NCBI RefSeq assembly: GCF_041537905.1
Contig: NZ_JBGRUO010000011.1
Span: forward strand, 83,434 to 147,433
Direction: 5' to 3'
DNA length: 64,000 nucleotides
Source of the DNA: Ruegeria_C sp041537905
GTDB taxonomy: Bacteria; Pseudomonadota; Alphaproteobacteria; Rhodobacterales; Rhodobacteraceae
The notes below the pieces were generated by a model. It searched no databases. It was not told the DNA's origin and saw only the letters and a list, made by a program, of their open reading frames with translations. Below, piece by piece: positions 26,310 to 36,821 of this stretch; position 1 is the stretch's first letter, and every line of letters starts with the position of its first letter. The position numbers and the translations under genes were made by a program.

Positions 26310-27188
26310 TCAGAGCTTCGCGTGCCAGTCGCGGATGGCTTGACCGATCTCATCAGGAGAATCTTCCTGAATGAAATGGCTGCCCGCCACGGTCACCTCG
26401 GACAGGGCTGGCCAGGCACGCACATAGTCGCGCACCGGCCCCGCAATCAGCGCACCGGGTTCGGCATTGACGAAGAGTTTCGGGATCGGCGACTGCGCCA
26501 GCCAGGCGGAATAGTCCGAGACGATCTGGACCACATCCGCAGGCTCACCCGCGATGGGGATCTGGCGCGGCCAGGTCAGCGTCGGGCGACGATCCTCGCC
26601 CGGATTGCCAAAGGGGCGGCGGTATTCATTCATCTCGTCCTCACTCAGATCGCGCAGGATCGAGCCAGGCAGGATCGCCTCCACGAACAGGTTCTTTTCC
26701 AGCACCATCTCGTCCCCAGCGGGCGAGCGCAGGGCCTGGAACATCTCGCGCGCGGCTTCGGGGAAGCTGTCCCAGCCCGGCACCGGCGCGACGATGGCCT
26801 CCATGAAGGCGATGCCCTTGATCGCGTCCGCGTGCGTATGGGCCCAGTGAAAGCCCAGCCCGGAGCCCCAGTCATGCAGCACAAGCGTCACGTTGTCCCG
26901 CACGCCAAGCTGCTCAAGCAGCGCGAACAGGTATTTGCGGTGTTCCACATAGGTGTAACGATCAGGGCCGCTGTCATCGAGCTTGTCGGAATCGCCCATC
27001 CCGATCAGGTCCGGCGCGATCAGCCTGCCCTTGCCCGCCAGATGGGGCATGATGTTGCGCCACAGATAGGACGATGTCGGGTTGCCATGCAAAAACATGA
27101 TCGGGTCGCCCTGTCCCTCGTCGATATAGGCCATCTGCTTGCCGTGAACGGTCGAGAATTTCTTTTTGTCGCGAAAGCTCGTAGTCAT
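26310..27188 (-). CDS. Haloalkane dehalogenase (alpha/beta hydrolase, HLD-II type)
   Basis: The 292-residue alpha/beta hydrolase has HGNPTSSYLWRN (Asn36, halide-stabilising), the nucleophile Asp106 followed by Trp107 in LHDWGSGLG, Glu130 in FMEAI and His271 in GSHFIQEDSP. The Asp-His-Glu triad with Asn-Trp halide binding marks subfamily II of haloalkane dehalogenases (DhaA/LinB type), which hydrolyse haloalkanes to alcohol and halide. The length matches the family. A divergent TetR regulator with a palindrome in between suggests ligand-induced expression. Confidence 0.92.
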   Translation of the reverse strand: MTTSFRDKKKFSTVHGKQMAYIDEGQGDPIMFLHGNPTSSYLWRNIMPHLAGKGRLIAPDLIGMGDSDKLDDSGPDRYTYVEHRKYLFALLEQLGVRDNVTLVLHDWGSGLGFHWAHTHADAIKGIAFMEAIVAPVPGWDSFPEAAREMFQALRSPAGDEMVLEKNLFVEAILPGSILRDLSEDEMNEYRRPFGNPGEDRRPTLTWPRQIPIAGEPADVVQIVSDYSAWLAQSPIPKLFVNAEPGALIAGPVRDYVRAWPALSEVTVAGSHFIQEDSPDEIGQAIRDWHAKL

Positions 27189-27231
27189 GATACGCCCCTC
27201 GGCTCTTGCGTTTGAGTCGGTGCAAAGTTAC

Positions 27232-27247
27232 TGGAACGAACATTCCA
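27232..27247. promoter_or_regulatory. TetR-type operator between dehalogenase and regulator genes
   Basis: TGGAACGAACATTCCA has arms TGGAA/TTCCA around six bases, 44 bases before the dehalogenase start and 15 bases before the regulator start. A single site in this place could repress both genes. Confidence 0.6.
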
Positions 27248-27261
27248 AAACAAGAGGAAAC

Positions 27262-27870
27262 ATGCCGAGACCAAGGTCACATTCCCGTTCAGCCCTTGTT
27301 GACAACGCCATGAAAGCTTTTTGGAAGATCGGCTATCAGGCGGTTTCCATGGGTGATCTCGTACGCGAAACCGGTGTCAGCCGAGGCGGGATCTATAGCG
27401 ATTTCTCGGGCAAGCAGGAGTTGTTTCACGCCTGCCTGGATCGTTATCAAGAGGCCGTCGTGACGCCCGCTTTTGCGCAGGTCGAAGCCGAGGATGCCGA
27501 CATCGACGCGATCCGGTGCTATTTTGACAATCTGCTGATCGGGTTCGAAGCCATGGAAGGGTTTGGCATCGGTTGCCTTGTGGGCAACACGCTGACCCAA
27601 ATCGACCCATCAGAAGAGGCCACGCATGAGAAGTTACAGGCGCATTGCACGCGTTTGTTCAAGGGATTCCGCAAGGTGCTGGCGCGTGAGAATGGGCCAA
27701 ACGGCCCCTTGAGCGCTGCTGAGCTTGACGATCTGGCACATTTCACGATGATTTCGGCGCAGGGGCTCTGGTCCTATTCCCGGCTGACAGACGATGGTGC
27801 CATTCTGCGCCGCTATGCGGAGACATTGCTCGCCTCGATCGAAACACGCCCGCGCGGGGCGAGGTCTTGA
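27262..27870 (+). CDS. TetR/AcrR-family transcriptional regulator
   Basis: The 202-residue protein has an N-terminal helix-turn-helix (GYQAVSMGDLVRETGVSRGGIYSDFSGKQELF) and a helical ligand domain of the TetR_C_16/AcrR-type. The start at 27262 follows AGAGGA. It is divergent from the haloalkane dehalogenase gene, with a palindrome between them, and probably controls it. Its stop overlaps the TTG start of the exonuclease gene. Confidence 0.9.
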   Translation: MPRPRSHSRSALVDNAMKAFWKIGYQAVSMGDLVRETGVSRGGIYSDFSGKQELFHACLDRYQEAVVTPAFAQVEAEDADIDAIRCYFDNLLIGFEAMEGFGIGCLVGNTLTQIDPSEEATHEKLQAHCTRLFKGFRKVLARENGPNGPLSAAELDDLAHFTMISAQGLWSYSRLTDDGAILRRYAETLLASIETRPRGARS

Positions 27871-28451
27871 CCGCTCCGCTGCCCATTGGCGATTTCCGTT
27901 TCATCGCGCTGGATGTGGAAACCGGCTGTGGCGACAGCGCCAGCATCTGCCAGGTCGGGCTGGCCTGCGTGCGGGTGGATCACACCATTGAGACATGGTC
28001 AACGCTGGTCGATCCGCAAATGCCGTTTGCGCCCTTCAATATCGACCTGCACGGCATCGGTCCGTACAAAGTGCGCCATGCGCCGAACTTCGCGGGCATC
28101 TGGCCCGATCTGCTGCCCTTGCTTGCGCGCCACCCGCTGGTTCAGCACAGCCGCTTTGACGAACACGCAATAAACGCCGCCTGCCGAGCGCATGGCCTGC
28201 CCCGCCCAAAGCTGGCCTGGAACAACAGCGTCACCATCGCGCGCGCCGCCTGGCCCGAGTTGAAGGGCAAGGGCGGGCATGGGCTGGGCAACCTAAAGAC
28301 CGTTCTGAACCTCGACTTCAGGCACCATGACGCCGAAGAGGATGCGCGCGCCGCGGCTCAGGTGGTTTTGCGGGCAGAGCAACATCTTGGCGCCTCCGCC
28401 GCTGAAATCGCACCGGTGCTGGCGCCCTTTCAGCTCTCCCTGCCGCTCTGA
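27867..28451 (+). CDS. DnaQ-like 3'-5' exonuclease
   Basis: The 194-residue protein has the DEDDh exonuclease motifs: DVET near residue 16, HSRFDEHAIN in the middle, and HHDAEEDARAAA with the catalytic His and Asp near residue 152. Such proteins degrade DNA or RNA 3' ends or small oligonucleotides. Translation begins with TTG that overlaps the TetR stop (TTGA), with a GGGGCGAGG site just before it. This unusual start implies coupling with the regulator gene. Confidence 0.85.
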   Translation: MTAPLPIGDFRFIALDVETGCGDSASICQVGLACVRVDHTIETWSTLVDPQMPFAPFNIDLHGIGPYKVRHAPNFAGIWPDLLPLLARHPLVQHSRFDEHAINAACRAHGLPRPKLAWNNSVTIARAAWPELKGKGGHGLGNLKTVLNLDFRHHDAEEDARAAAQVVLRAEQHLGASAAEIAPVLAPFQLSLPL

Positions 28452-28469
28452 CCAGAAGAGCGCCCGCGA

Positions 28470-29486
28470 TCAGTTGCCGCCACGCTGCGACTTGAGCGTA
28501 AATTGTACGAGATCATAAAGATCCTGCGCGGGAAGCCCCTGCTCTGTCATATCGGAAATCCACTGCGCGCGGATCGGATCAGCGGCCTTGGCCTGAAACT
28601 CGGCGATGACCTCATCCGGGATCGTCGCTTTGGTCACGCCCTTTTCTTCCAGAACACTGTCCCATTGCTGCAGCAGCTGGCCGTAGTTGTCGAGATAATG
28701 CGCGATCGCCTCGTTGATTGAGCTGTTCAGCGCATCGCGATGCTCGTGCGACAGCGACTCATAGGCGTCGATATTGACAACAACCGGGCAGTTCACCGTG
28801 CCGGGGTTCAGATTGGCAGTCCACCAGTCAGCCTCGTTGATAGTGCCAAAGCTCAGATGCGCATGCTGGGCAAAGGCGACCGTATCCACCACGCCCGACT
28901 GCATTGCGCCATAGGCCTCGGTCGCGGCGACCGAGGTCGGCACACCCCCCACCGCCTCAAAGGCTTGACCCAACCCGCCAGTCGCGCGCACGCGCATCCC
29001 GTCGAAGTCGGCCAGCGAACCCGGAGGGGTCCCGGTGCCGACCAGATTGTATTGCGGCATGGGTGAGGTCATGATGATCCGCGCGTTCCACTGCGCCATC
29101 TCTTCCTTGACCGCCGGGTGGTCATAGACCGCGTGGCTGACCGCCACTTCTTCATCCAGCGTGTTCACTCCAAGAAAAGGCAGCTCCAGCACCGTGATGG
29201 CGCGGTTCTTGTCGCGGTGGTAGCCCGCGCAGAACTGCGCCATCTCAAACGCGCCGATCTCGATCCCGTCGAGGTTTTCGCGCGGTTTCGACAAGCCGCC
29301 ATAGCTGACATTGATGGTGAAATCGCCGCCAGTCTTTTCGCTGACCAGTTCGGCCAGCTTTTCCACATGCTCGGTAAAGGCACGCCGTTTGCCCCAGACC
29401 GAGGCATTCCATTCGGTTGCGGCGGCGTCATTGACAACGGCAACGCTCAGCGCCGCGCAGGCGGCGGCAGTCAGACAGGTCTTCAT
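28470..29486 (-). CDS. TRAP transporter substrate-binding protein (DctP family)
   Basis: From the ATG at 29486 (GGGAGGAAAA before it) the protein has 338 residues with a signal peptide ending at AAA/TEWNAS. The DctP fold shows in SYGGLSKPRENLDGIEIGAFEMAQF and in GMRVRATGG, whose arginine normally binds the substrate carboxylate. It should capture an organic acid for a TRAP importer. No DctQ or DctM membrane subunit gene is nearby, so it is an orphan here and must work with proteins encoded elsewhere. The ligand is unknown. Confidence 0.9.
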   Translation of the reverse strand: MKTCLTAAACAALSVAVVNDAAATEWNASVWGKRRAFTEHVEKLAELVSEKTGGDFTINVSYGGLSKPRENLDGIEIGAFEMAQFCAGYHRDKNRAITVLELPFLGVNTLDEEVAVSHAVYDHPAVKEEMAQWNARIIMTSPMPQYNLVGTGTPPGSLADFDGMRVRATGGLGQAFEAVGGVPTSVAATEAYGAMQSGVVDTVAFAQHAHLSFGTINEADWWTANLNPGTVNCPVVVNIDAYESLSHEHRDALNSSINEAIAHYLDNYGQLLQQWDSVLEEKGVTKATIPDEVIAEFQAKAADPIRAQWISDMTEQGLPAQDLYDLVQFTLKSQRGGN

Positions 29487-29954
29487 GGTTTTCCTCCCGG
29501 TCGGTCCGCCTTGGGTGCGGACATCTTTCACCGTCCAGACTAGGGAGGCGCGGCGGTGCTGCCAAGGCCCCGCAGGGGCCGACTCGGAGCCGCATCAGAG
29601 GCATCGAGACACTGGCATCTGCACCTGCGATTCTGGCTCAAACCACCCCTGTTCTGACGGATCACACAAGAATCACGACGCGGCGCACGAAACACCTTCC
29701 GTTTGACCGGCACGAGTTTTGACAGCAATTTTCTTATAAATTCAGGCGGGTTGCGCTAACAAAACGCAAGCTATTTACAAGTAATCGCATCTTGTAAAAA
29801 AATAATTTACAGACAAATCGTTAATTTTCATGTGTTTATTTTAATATTTTCAAACTTGCCTATACTTTCAGCAAGCCCGGAACATGATCGACAATCCCCT
29901 GCATATTGGGTGAAAAATGCGATCAACGAAAACAGTCATTGGGAGGAGCCTCAG
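29487..29954. other. AT-rich intergenic control region between the TRAP gene and acs
   Basis: This 468-base stretch has no gene. From about 29700 it is strongly AT-rich compared with the surrounding sequence. It holds three inverted repeats: TTGCG/CGCAA at 29751-29769, TTTACAAG/CTTGTAAA at 29774-29798, and CTTGC/GCAAG at 29855-29875 enclosing TATACT (29861-29866), a possible -10 box for acs. No good -35 box sits 17 bases before it. Confidence 0.5.
29774..29798. promoter_or_regulatory. Inverted repeat in the acs upstream region
   Basis: Eight-base arms TTTACAAG and CTTGTAAA match exactly and are separated by nine bases, about 157 bases before the acs start. The size and spacing suit a dimeric regulator of acetate metabolism. 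The regulator is not identified. Confidence 0.5.
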
Positions 29955-31915
<1,961 letters not shown>

Positions 31916-31919
<4 letters not shown>

Positions 31920-32602
31920 TGGAAAGCGATGTTCTCGCCACCCCCGCCGTGCTGATCCTGCTCGGGCCTCCGGGCGCGGGCAAAGGCACGCAGGCCCGCA
32001 AGCTGGAAGAGCAGTTCGGGCTGGTGCAGCTATCCACGGGTGATCTGCTGCGTGCCGCCGTCGCCGCGGGTACCGAGGCTGGCAAACAGGCCAAGGCCGT
32101 GATGGAAGCGGGCGAGTTGGTCAGCGACGAGATCGTCATCGCCATCCTGCGCGACCGGCTGGCCGAACCCGACTGTGCAAAGGGCGTTATCCTCGATGGG
32201 TTTCCCCGCACTGACGCGCAGGCCAAAGCGCTCGATACTTTGTTGGCCGAAAACAACCAAAAGGTCAGCGCCGCCATCAGTCTTGAGGTCAATGACGACG
32301 CGATGGTGACCCGCATCTCGGGCCGCTACACCTGCGCCAACTGTGGCGAGGGCTATCACGACACGTTCAAGACCCCGCAAAGTGACGGCATCTGCGACAA
32401 TTGCGGCCATACCGAGTTCAAGCGCCGCGCCGATGACAATGCGGAAACGGTTGCCAGTCGGTTGCGCGCCTATCACGCCCAGACCGCCCCGCTGATCGCC
32501 TATTACGACAGCCAAGACGTTCTGGAGAGAATCAATGCCATGGGCGAGATCGACGAGATCGCCCGGGGCCTTGCCACCATCGTCAAGGGGGCGATGCGCT
32601 AG
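31916..32602 (+). CDS. adk: Adenylate kinase with zinc-type LID
   Basis: The 228-residue protein has P-loop GPPGAGKGTQ at about residues 17-26, the NMP-binding region around STGDLLRAAVA, DGFPRTDAQA, and a long LID domain with paired Cys-x2-Cys motifs (CANC and CDNC) that should bind zinc. It converts AMP and ATP to two ADP. The 4-base overlap with acs (ATGA) couples it to the enzyme that makes AMP. This organism probably has another adk elsewhere, in the ribosomal protein region as in related bacteria; that copy is outside the window. Confidence 0.95.
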
Positions 32603-32773
32603 GCAGGAAAGATCGGGGCCGGATCAATCGGCCCCACCCCCTGATGAAAGACCCGGACTGACCGCTTTGGCGGACCGGTGAAGTCATGCCTGATGCCCGT
32701 AAGACGGCGCAGGCAAACAGAGGAGGTTTGCCCGATCCCCGGGCAAATCAGGAGGAAGCAAGGAGGACCCGCG

Positions 32774-33058
32774 ATGGCGGATCAAACCACACACTCCGCG
32801 CAGACTGCCGAAGCCGACAAGGGCTATTGGCAGGCAAATGTGCGGATCATTCTTGTGAGCCTGGTTATCTGGGCTCTTGTCTCGTTCGGATTCGGCATTC
32901 TGCTGCGCCCGATGTTGTCCGGCATCAGCGTCGGCGGCTCCGATCTGGGTTTCTGGTTCGCGCAGCAGGGCTCGATTCTGGTCTTTCTGGGCCTGATCTT
33001 TTTCTACGCCTGGCGGATGAACAAGCTCGACGCCGAATTTGGCGTGGATGAGGAGTAA
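32774..33058 (+). CDS. Small subunit of sodium/solute symporter (DUF4212)
   Basis: The 94-residue protein has two membrane helices (about residues 25-45 and 62-82) and the DUF4212 signature around GYWQANVRIILVSLVIWALVSFGFG. Such small subunits pair with large SSS-family transporters for acetate and other short organic acids. AAGGAGGA precedes the ATG and the large-subunit gene starts 6 bases after its stop. Confidence 0.92.
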   Translation: MADQTTHSAQTAEADKGYWQANVRIILVSLVIWALVSFGFGILLRPMLSGISVGGSDLGFWFAQQGSILVFLGLIFFYAWRMNKLDAEFGVDEE

Positions 33059-33063
33059 ACGTC

Positions 33064-34854
33064 ATGGATCAGTTTACCATCAACCTGCTGTTTGTTGGCG
33101 CGAGTTTTGCGCTTTACATCGGCATCGCGATCTGGGCCCGCGCCGGGTCCACATCTGAATTCTATGCTGCGGGGCGCGGTGTGCATCCGGTCACCAACGG
33201 GATGGCCACGGCGGCGGACTGGATGTCTGCGGCCTCGTTCATCTCGATGGCGGGCCTTATCGCATTCACCGGCTATGACAACTCATCCTACCTGATGGGC
33301 TGGACCGGCGGATACGTGCTGCTGGCGCTGCTGCTGGCCCCTTACCTGCGCAAGTTCGGCAAGTTCACCGTCTCCGAGTTCATCGGCGACCGGTTCTACA
33401 GCCCGACCGCGCGCATCGTGGCCGTGATCTGCCTGATCGTCGCCTCGGTGACCTATGTGATCGGTCAGATGACCGGCGTGGGCGTGGCTTTTGGCCGCTT
33501 CCTTGAGGTCTCCAACACCACCGGTCTGCTGATCGGGGCCTGTGTGGTCTTTGCCTATGCGGTCTTTGGCGGCATGAAAGGCGTGACCTATACGCAGGTG
33601 GCGCAATATTGCGTGCTGATCACCGCTTATACGATCCCGGCGATCTTCATCTCGCTGCAGTTGACCGGCAACCCTATCCCGGCCCTGGGCCTGTTTGGTG
33701 ACGCGGCTGGTACAAGCGAGCCGCTGCTGAGCAAACTCGACGCGATCGTGTCCGAGTTGGGCTTTGCGGAATATACCGCCCATCACTCCGACACGCTGAA
33801 CATGGTCCTGTTCACGCTGTCGCTGATGATCGGTACCGCCGGTCTGCCGCATGTGATCATGCGCTTCTTCACGGTGCCGAAAGTGTCCGATGCCCGCTGG
33901 TCGGCTGGCTGGGCGCTGGTCTTCATCGCGCTGCTCTATCTGACGGCCCCCGCCGTGGGCGCCATGGCACGCCTGAACATCACCGACATGATGTGGCCCA
34001 ATGGTGGCATCGACGGCGGTGCGGTTGCGGTCGAACAGATCGACAATGATGCGCGCTATGACTGGATGGCCACCTGGCAGAAAACCGGTCTGCTGGACTG
34101 GGAAGACAAGAATGGCGACGGCAAGATCCAGTACTATAACGACAAGTCCGAAAAGATGCAGGAACTGGCCGCTGAAAAGGGCTGGGTCGGCAATGAGCTG
34201 ACCAAGTTCAACCGCGACATCCTGGTTCTGGCCAACCCTGAAATCGCCAACCTGCCGGCCTGGGTGATCGGTCTGGTTGCCGCAGGTGGTCTGGCGGCTG
34301 CCCTGTCGACCGCTGCCGGTTTGCTGCTGGCCATTTCCTCTGCCGTAAGCCACGATCTGGTCAAGGGGTCGATCAACCCGTCAATCAGTGAAAAAGGCGA
34401 GCTTCTGGCGGCGCGGATCGCAATGGCGGTGGCCATCGTGGTTGCCACCTATCTGGGTCTCAATCCTCCGGGCTTTGCGGCGCAGACGGTTGCTCTGGCC
34501 TTTGGTCTGGCGGCTGCCTCGATCTTCCCGGCGCTGATGATGGGTATCTTCTCGAAGAAGATCAACAACACCGGTGCGGTCTGCGGTATGCTCGCAGGTC
34601 TGACCGTGACGCTGGTCTACATCTTCCTGCACAAGGGCTGGCTGTTCATTCCGGACACCAACTCCTTCACTGATGCCGATCCGCTGCTGGGTCCGATCAA
34701 GTCGACCTCGTTCGGCGCCGTCGGGGCTGCGATCAACTTCGGTGTGGCCTATCTGGTCGCTGGCATGACCAAGGAGACTCCGCAGGAGATCAAGGATCTG
34801 GTCGAAAGCGTGCGCATCCCCCGTGGGGCCGGTGCTGCAACGGCGGATCACTGA
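33064..34854 (+). CDS. Sodium/solute symporter, acetate-type large subunit (VC_2705 family)
   Basis: The 596-residue SSS-family transporter begins with ASFALYIGIAIWARAGSTSEFYAAGRGVHPVTNGMATAADWMSAASF, the sodium/solute symporter signature region of ActP-like proteins, and has about 12-13 helices. A hydrophilic insertion at about residues 320-390 contains an EF-hand-like loop, DKNGDGKIQYYN (residues 348-359). Position next to acs-adk and the DUF4212 gene points to acetate or another short-chain acid as substrate. A terminator follows the stop. Confidence 0.93.
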   Translation: MDQFTINLLFVGASFALYIGIAIWARAGSTSEFYAAGRGVHPVTNGMATAADWMSAASFISMAGLIAFTGYDNSSYLMGWTGGYVLLALLLAPYLRKFGKFTVSEFIGDRFYSPTARIVAVICLIVASVTYVIGQMTGVGVAFGRFLEVSNTTGLLIGACVVFAYAVFGGMKGVTYTQVAQYCVLITAYTIPAIFISLQLTGNPIPALGLFGDAAGTSEPLLSKLDAIVSELGFAEYTAHHSDTLNMVLFTLSLMIGTAGLPHVIMRFFTVPKVSDARWSAGWALVFIALLYLTAPAVGAMARLNITDMMWPNGGIDGGAVAVEQIDNDARYDWMATWQKTGLLDWEDKNGDGKIQYYNDKSEKMQELAAEKGWVGNELTKFNRDILVLANPEIANLPAWVIGLVAAGGLAAALSTAAGLLLAISSAVSHDLVKGSINPSISEKGELLAARIAMAVAIVVATYLGLNPPGFAAQTVALAFGLAAASIFPALMMGIFSKKINNTGAVCGMLAGLTVTLVYIFLHKGWLFIPDTNSFTDADPLLGPIKSTSFGAVGAAINFGVAYLVAGMTKETPQEIKDLVESVRIPRGAGAATADH

Positions 34855-34909
34855 TATGGCGGGCGGGCTCTTCACCCTCCCTGTAACGGCCCGGCCGCAT
34901 TAGACTGGT

Positions 34910-34941
34910 CCCGCCTGGCCTCGGCCCGGCGGGGCTTTTTT
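34910..34941 (+). terminator. Rho-independent terminator after the symporter
   Basis: CCCGCC pairs with GGCGGG around a 12-base loop and is followed by GC and six T residues. It begins 56 bases after the symporter stop and ends 24 bases before the DUF294 gene start, so it should lower read-through from the acetate operon into the signalling genes. Confidence 0.8.
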
Positions 34942-34964
34942 ACGAATTTCCAAGGCATTGCCTC

Positions 34965-36788
34965 ATGTCCCTGACCCAGGATCAGATCATTCGCTTCCTC
35001 AGATCGGTGCATCCCTATGATGCGCTGCAGCCTGAGGTGCAAAGCGATATCGCCGCGCAAGCCGAAACGCGCATTTACGCGACGCAAGAGGCGATCTACC
35101 GGTTCGGCGAGGCCCTGCCCGGCCTCTTCGTGATTCATGACGGATCGGTCGAAGTGGTCGATGAGAATGGCGAAGTGGTCTCGCATCTGGGGCTGCGCAA
35201 CAGTTTCGGCGAGCGCGGATTGCTGCGCGATGGCAAGGCCGCGACAAGTGCCACGGCAACAGCCGCAACCACCCTGCTGATGCTGCCCGCGCAGTTGATC
35301 ACAACCCTGCAGCGCGACCACCCCATCGTCGCGCGGTTCTTCAACCGAGAACACCAGGCCCGCGCACCGCAAAACGATCTGGCCACCAGCCCGGTCGAGA
35401 CGCTGATGGCCCGTGATCCGGCAACCTGTGCGCCCGATCTACCCGTGCAACAGGCGGCGCAGGTCATGCGCGATCGCCGCATCTCGTCGCTTTGCGTGGT
35501 GCGGGACGGGCTGCTGCGCGGGATTGTTACCCTCCGCGACCTGTCCGGCAAGGTGGTGGCCCAGGCGCTGCCCGGCACCACGCCGGTTGCTGATGTCATG
35601 ACCGCCGCGCCGATGACCCTGCCGCCCTCGGCCATCGGCTCGGATGTGTTGCACATGATGATGGAACACCGCATCGGCCATGTACCGATCACCGAAGCCG
35701 GGCGGCTGGAGGGCATCGTTACCCAGACCGACCTGACCCGCTTTCAGGCCGTCAGTTCGGCTGAGCTGGTCGCCGCCCTTGCCCGCGCCGACACAGCCGC
35801 AGAGATGGCCTGTGTGACGTCTGAGATTCCGCGCCTGCTGGTGCAGCTGGTGGCGGGCGGCAACCGCCATGACGTGGTGACCCGCCTGATCACCGATATC
35901 GCCGACACCGCGACCCGGCGCCTGCTGGCGCTGGCCGAAGCCAAGCTCGGCCCCCCACCGGTGCCCTATCTGTGGCTGGCCTGCGGCTCGCAGGGTCGGC
36001 AGGAGCAAACCGGGGTCAGCGATCAGGACAATTGCCTGATGCTGGATGACAGCGTAACCGAAGCGGATATGACCTATTTAACGGCACTGGCGACATTCGT
36101 CTGTGATGGCCTCAACACCTGCGGCTATGTCTATTGCCCGGGTGAGATGATGGCGACCAATCCGCGCTGGCGCCAACCGGTTCGGGTCTGGCGCGACTAT
36201 TTCGCGGGCTGGATCGCCAAACCCAACCCCGAGGCGCAGATGCTGGCCAGCGTCATGTTCGACCTGCGCCCCATCGGCGGCGATTTCGAGCTGTTCGAGG
36301 ATATTCAGGCCGACACGTTGCGCGCCGCCAGCGCCAATTCGATCTTTGTGGCGCATATGATCTCGAACGCGCTCAAGCATAGCGTGCCGCTGAGCCTGTT
36401 CCGTGGTCTGGCCACCATCCGCTCAGGCGAGCATCGCGATACAGTGGACATGAAACATAACGGCGTCGTGCCGGTTGTCGATCTGGGTCGGCTCTACGCG
36501 CTGCGGGCGCAACTGACACCGGTCAACACCCGCGCCCGTCTGGACGGAGCTGAGCGCAGCGGCGCGCTCAGCCCGTCCGGTGCGCGCGACCTGCGCGACG
36601 CCTATGATCTGATTGCTGACGCCCGACTGGAGCATCAGGCCGCACAGGTCAAGGCAGGCCTCGCGCCGGATAACTTCATGGCGCCGGGCAGCCTGTCGGA
36701 TTTCGAAAGAAGCCATCTGCGCGATGCCTTTGTCGTGGTAAAGACCATGCAATCGGCCATCGGGCACGGCAAGGGCATGCTGGGCTAA
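34965..36788 (+). CDS. cNMP-binding / CBS / DUF294 nucleotidyltransferase-like protein
   Basis: The 607-residue soluble protein has a cyclic-nucleotide-binding fold (about residues 10-130), two CBS motifs (about 145-265; SPVETLMARDPATCAPDL and TPVADVMTAAPMTL), a DUF294 nucleotidyltransferase-like domain with GSQGRQEQTGVSDQDN (about 345-360) and a DUF294 C-terminal helical domain. The GS-x-GR-x-E-x(4)-SDxD pattern is that of GlnD-type nucleotidyltransferases. The ligands are unknown. Proteins of this build are repeatedly found next to VC_2705-type symporters together with exonuclease genes, as here, which suggests control of organic acid uptake. Confidence 0.9.
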   Translation: MSLTQDQIIRFLRSVHPYDALQPEVQSDIAAQAETRIYATQEAIYRFGEALPGLFVIHDGSVEVVDENGEVVSHLGLRNSFGERGLLRDGKAATSATATAATTLLMLPAQLITTLQRDHPIVARFFNREHQARAPQNDLATSPVETLMARDPATCAPDLPVQQAAQVMRDRRISSLCVVRDGLLRGIVTLRDLSGKVVAQALPGTTPVADVMTAAPMTLPPSAIGSDVLHMMMEHRIGHVPITEAGRLEGIVTQTDLTRFQAVSSAELVAALARADTAAEMACVTSEIPRLLVQLVAGGNRHDVVTRLITDIADTATRRLLALAEAKLGPPPVPYLWLACGSQGRQEQTGVSDQDNCLMLDDSVTEADMTYLTALATFVCDGLNTCGYVYCPGEMMATNPRWRQPVRVWRDYFAGWIAKPNPEAQMLASVMFDLRPIGGDFELFEDIQADTLRAASANSIFVAHMISNALKHSVPLSLFRGLATIRSGEHRDTVDMKHNGVVPVVDLGRLYALRAQLTPVNTRARLDGAERSGALSPSGARDLRDAYDLIADARLEHQAAQVKAGLAPDNFMAPGSLSDFERSHLRDAFVVVKTMQSAIGHGKGMLG

Positions 36789-36821
36789 GACGCCGCAGCG
36801 GGCCTGCATGGGAGGAAAGAG

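Noticed and set aside
29719..29740. TTGACA followed by TATAAA upstream of acs as a sigma-70 promoter
   Set aside because: The two boxes are only 10 bases apart, far short of the usual 16-18.
33064..34854. Calling the symporter proline- or pantothenate-specific
   Set aside because: The DUF4212 partner and the acs-adk neighbourhood fit short organic acids better; the substrate is not proven.
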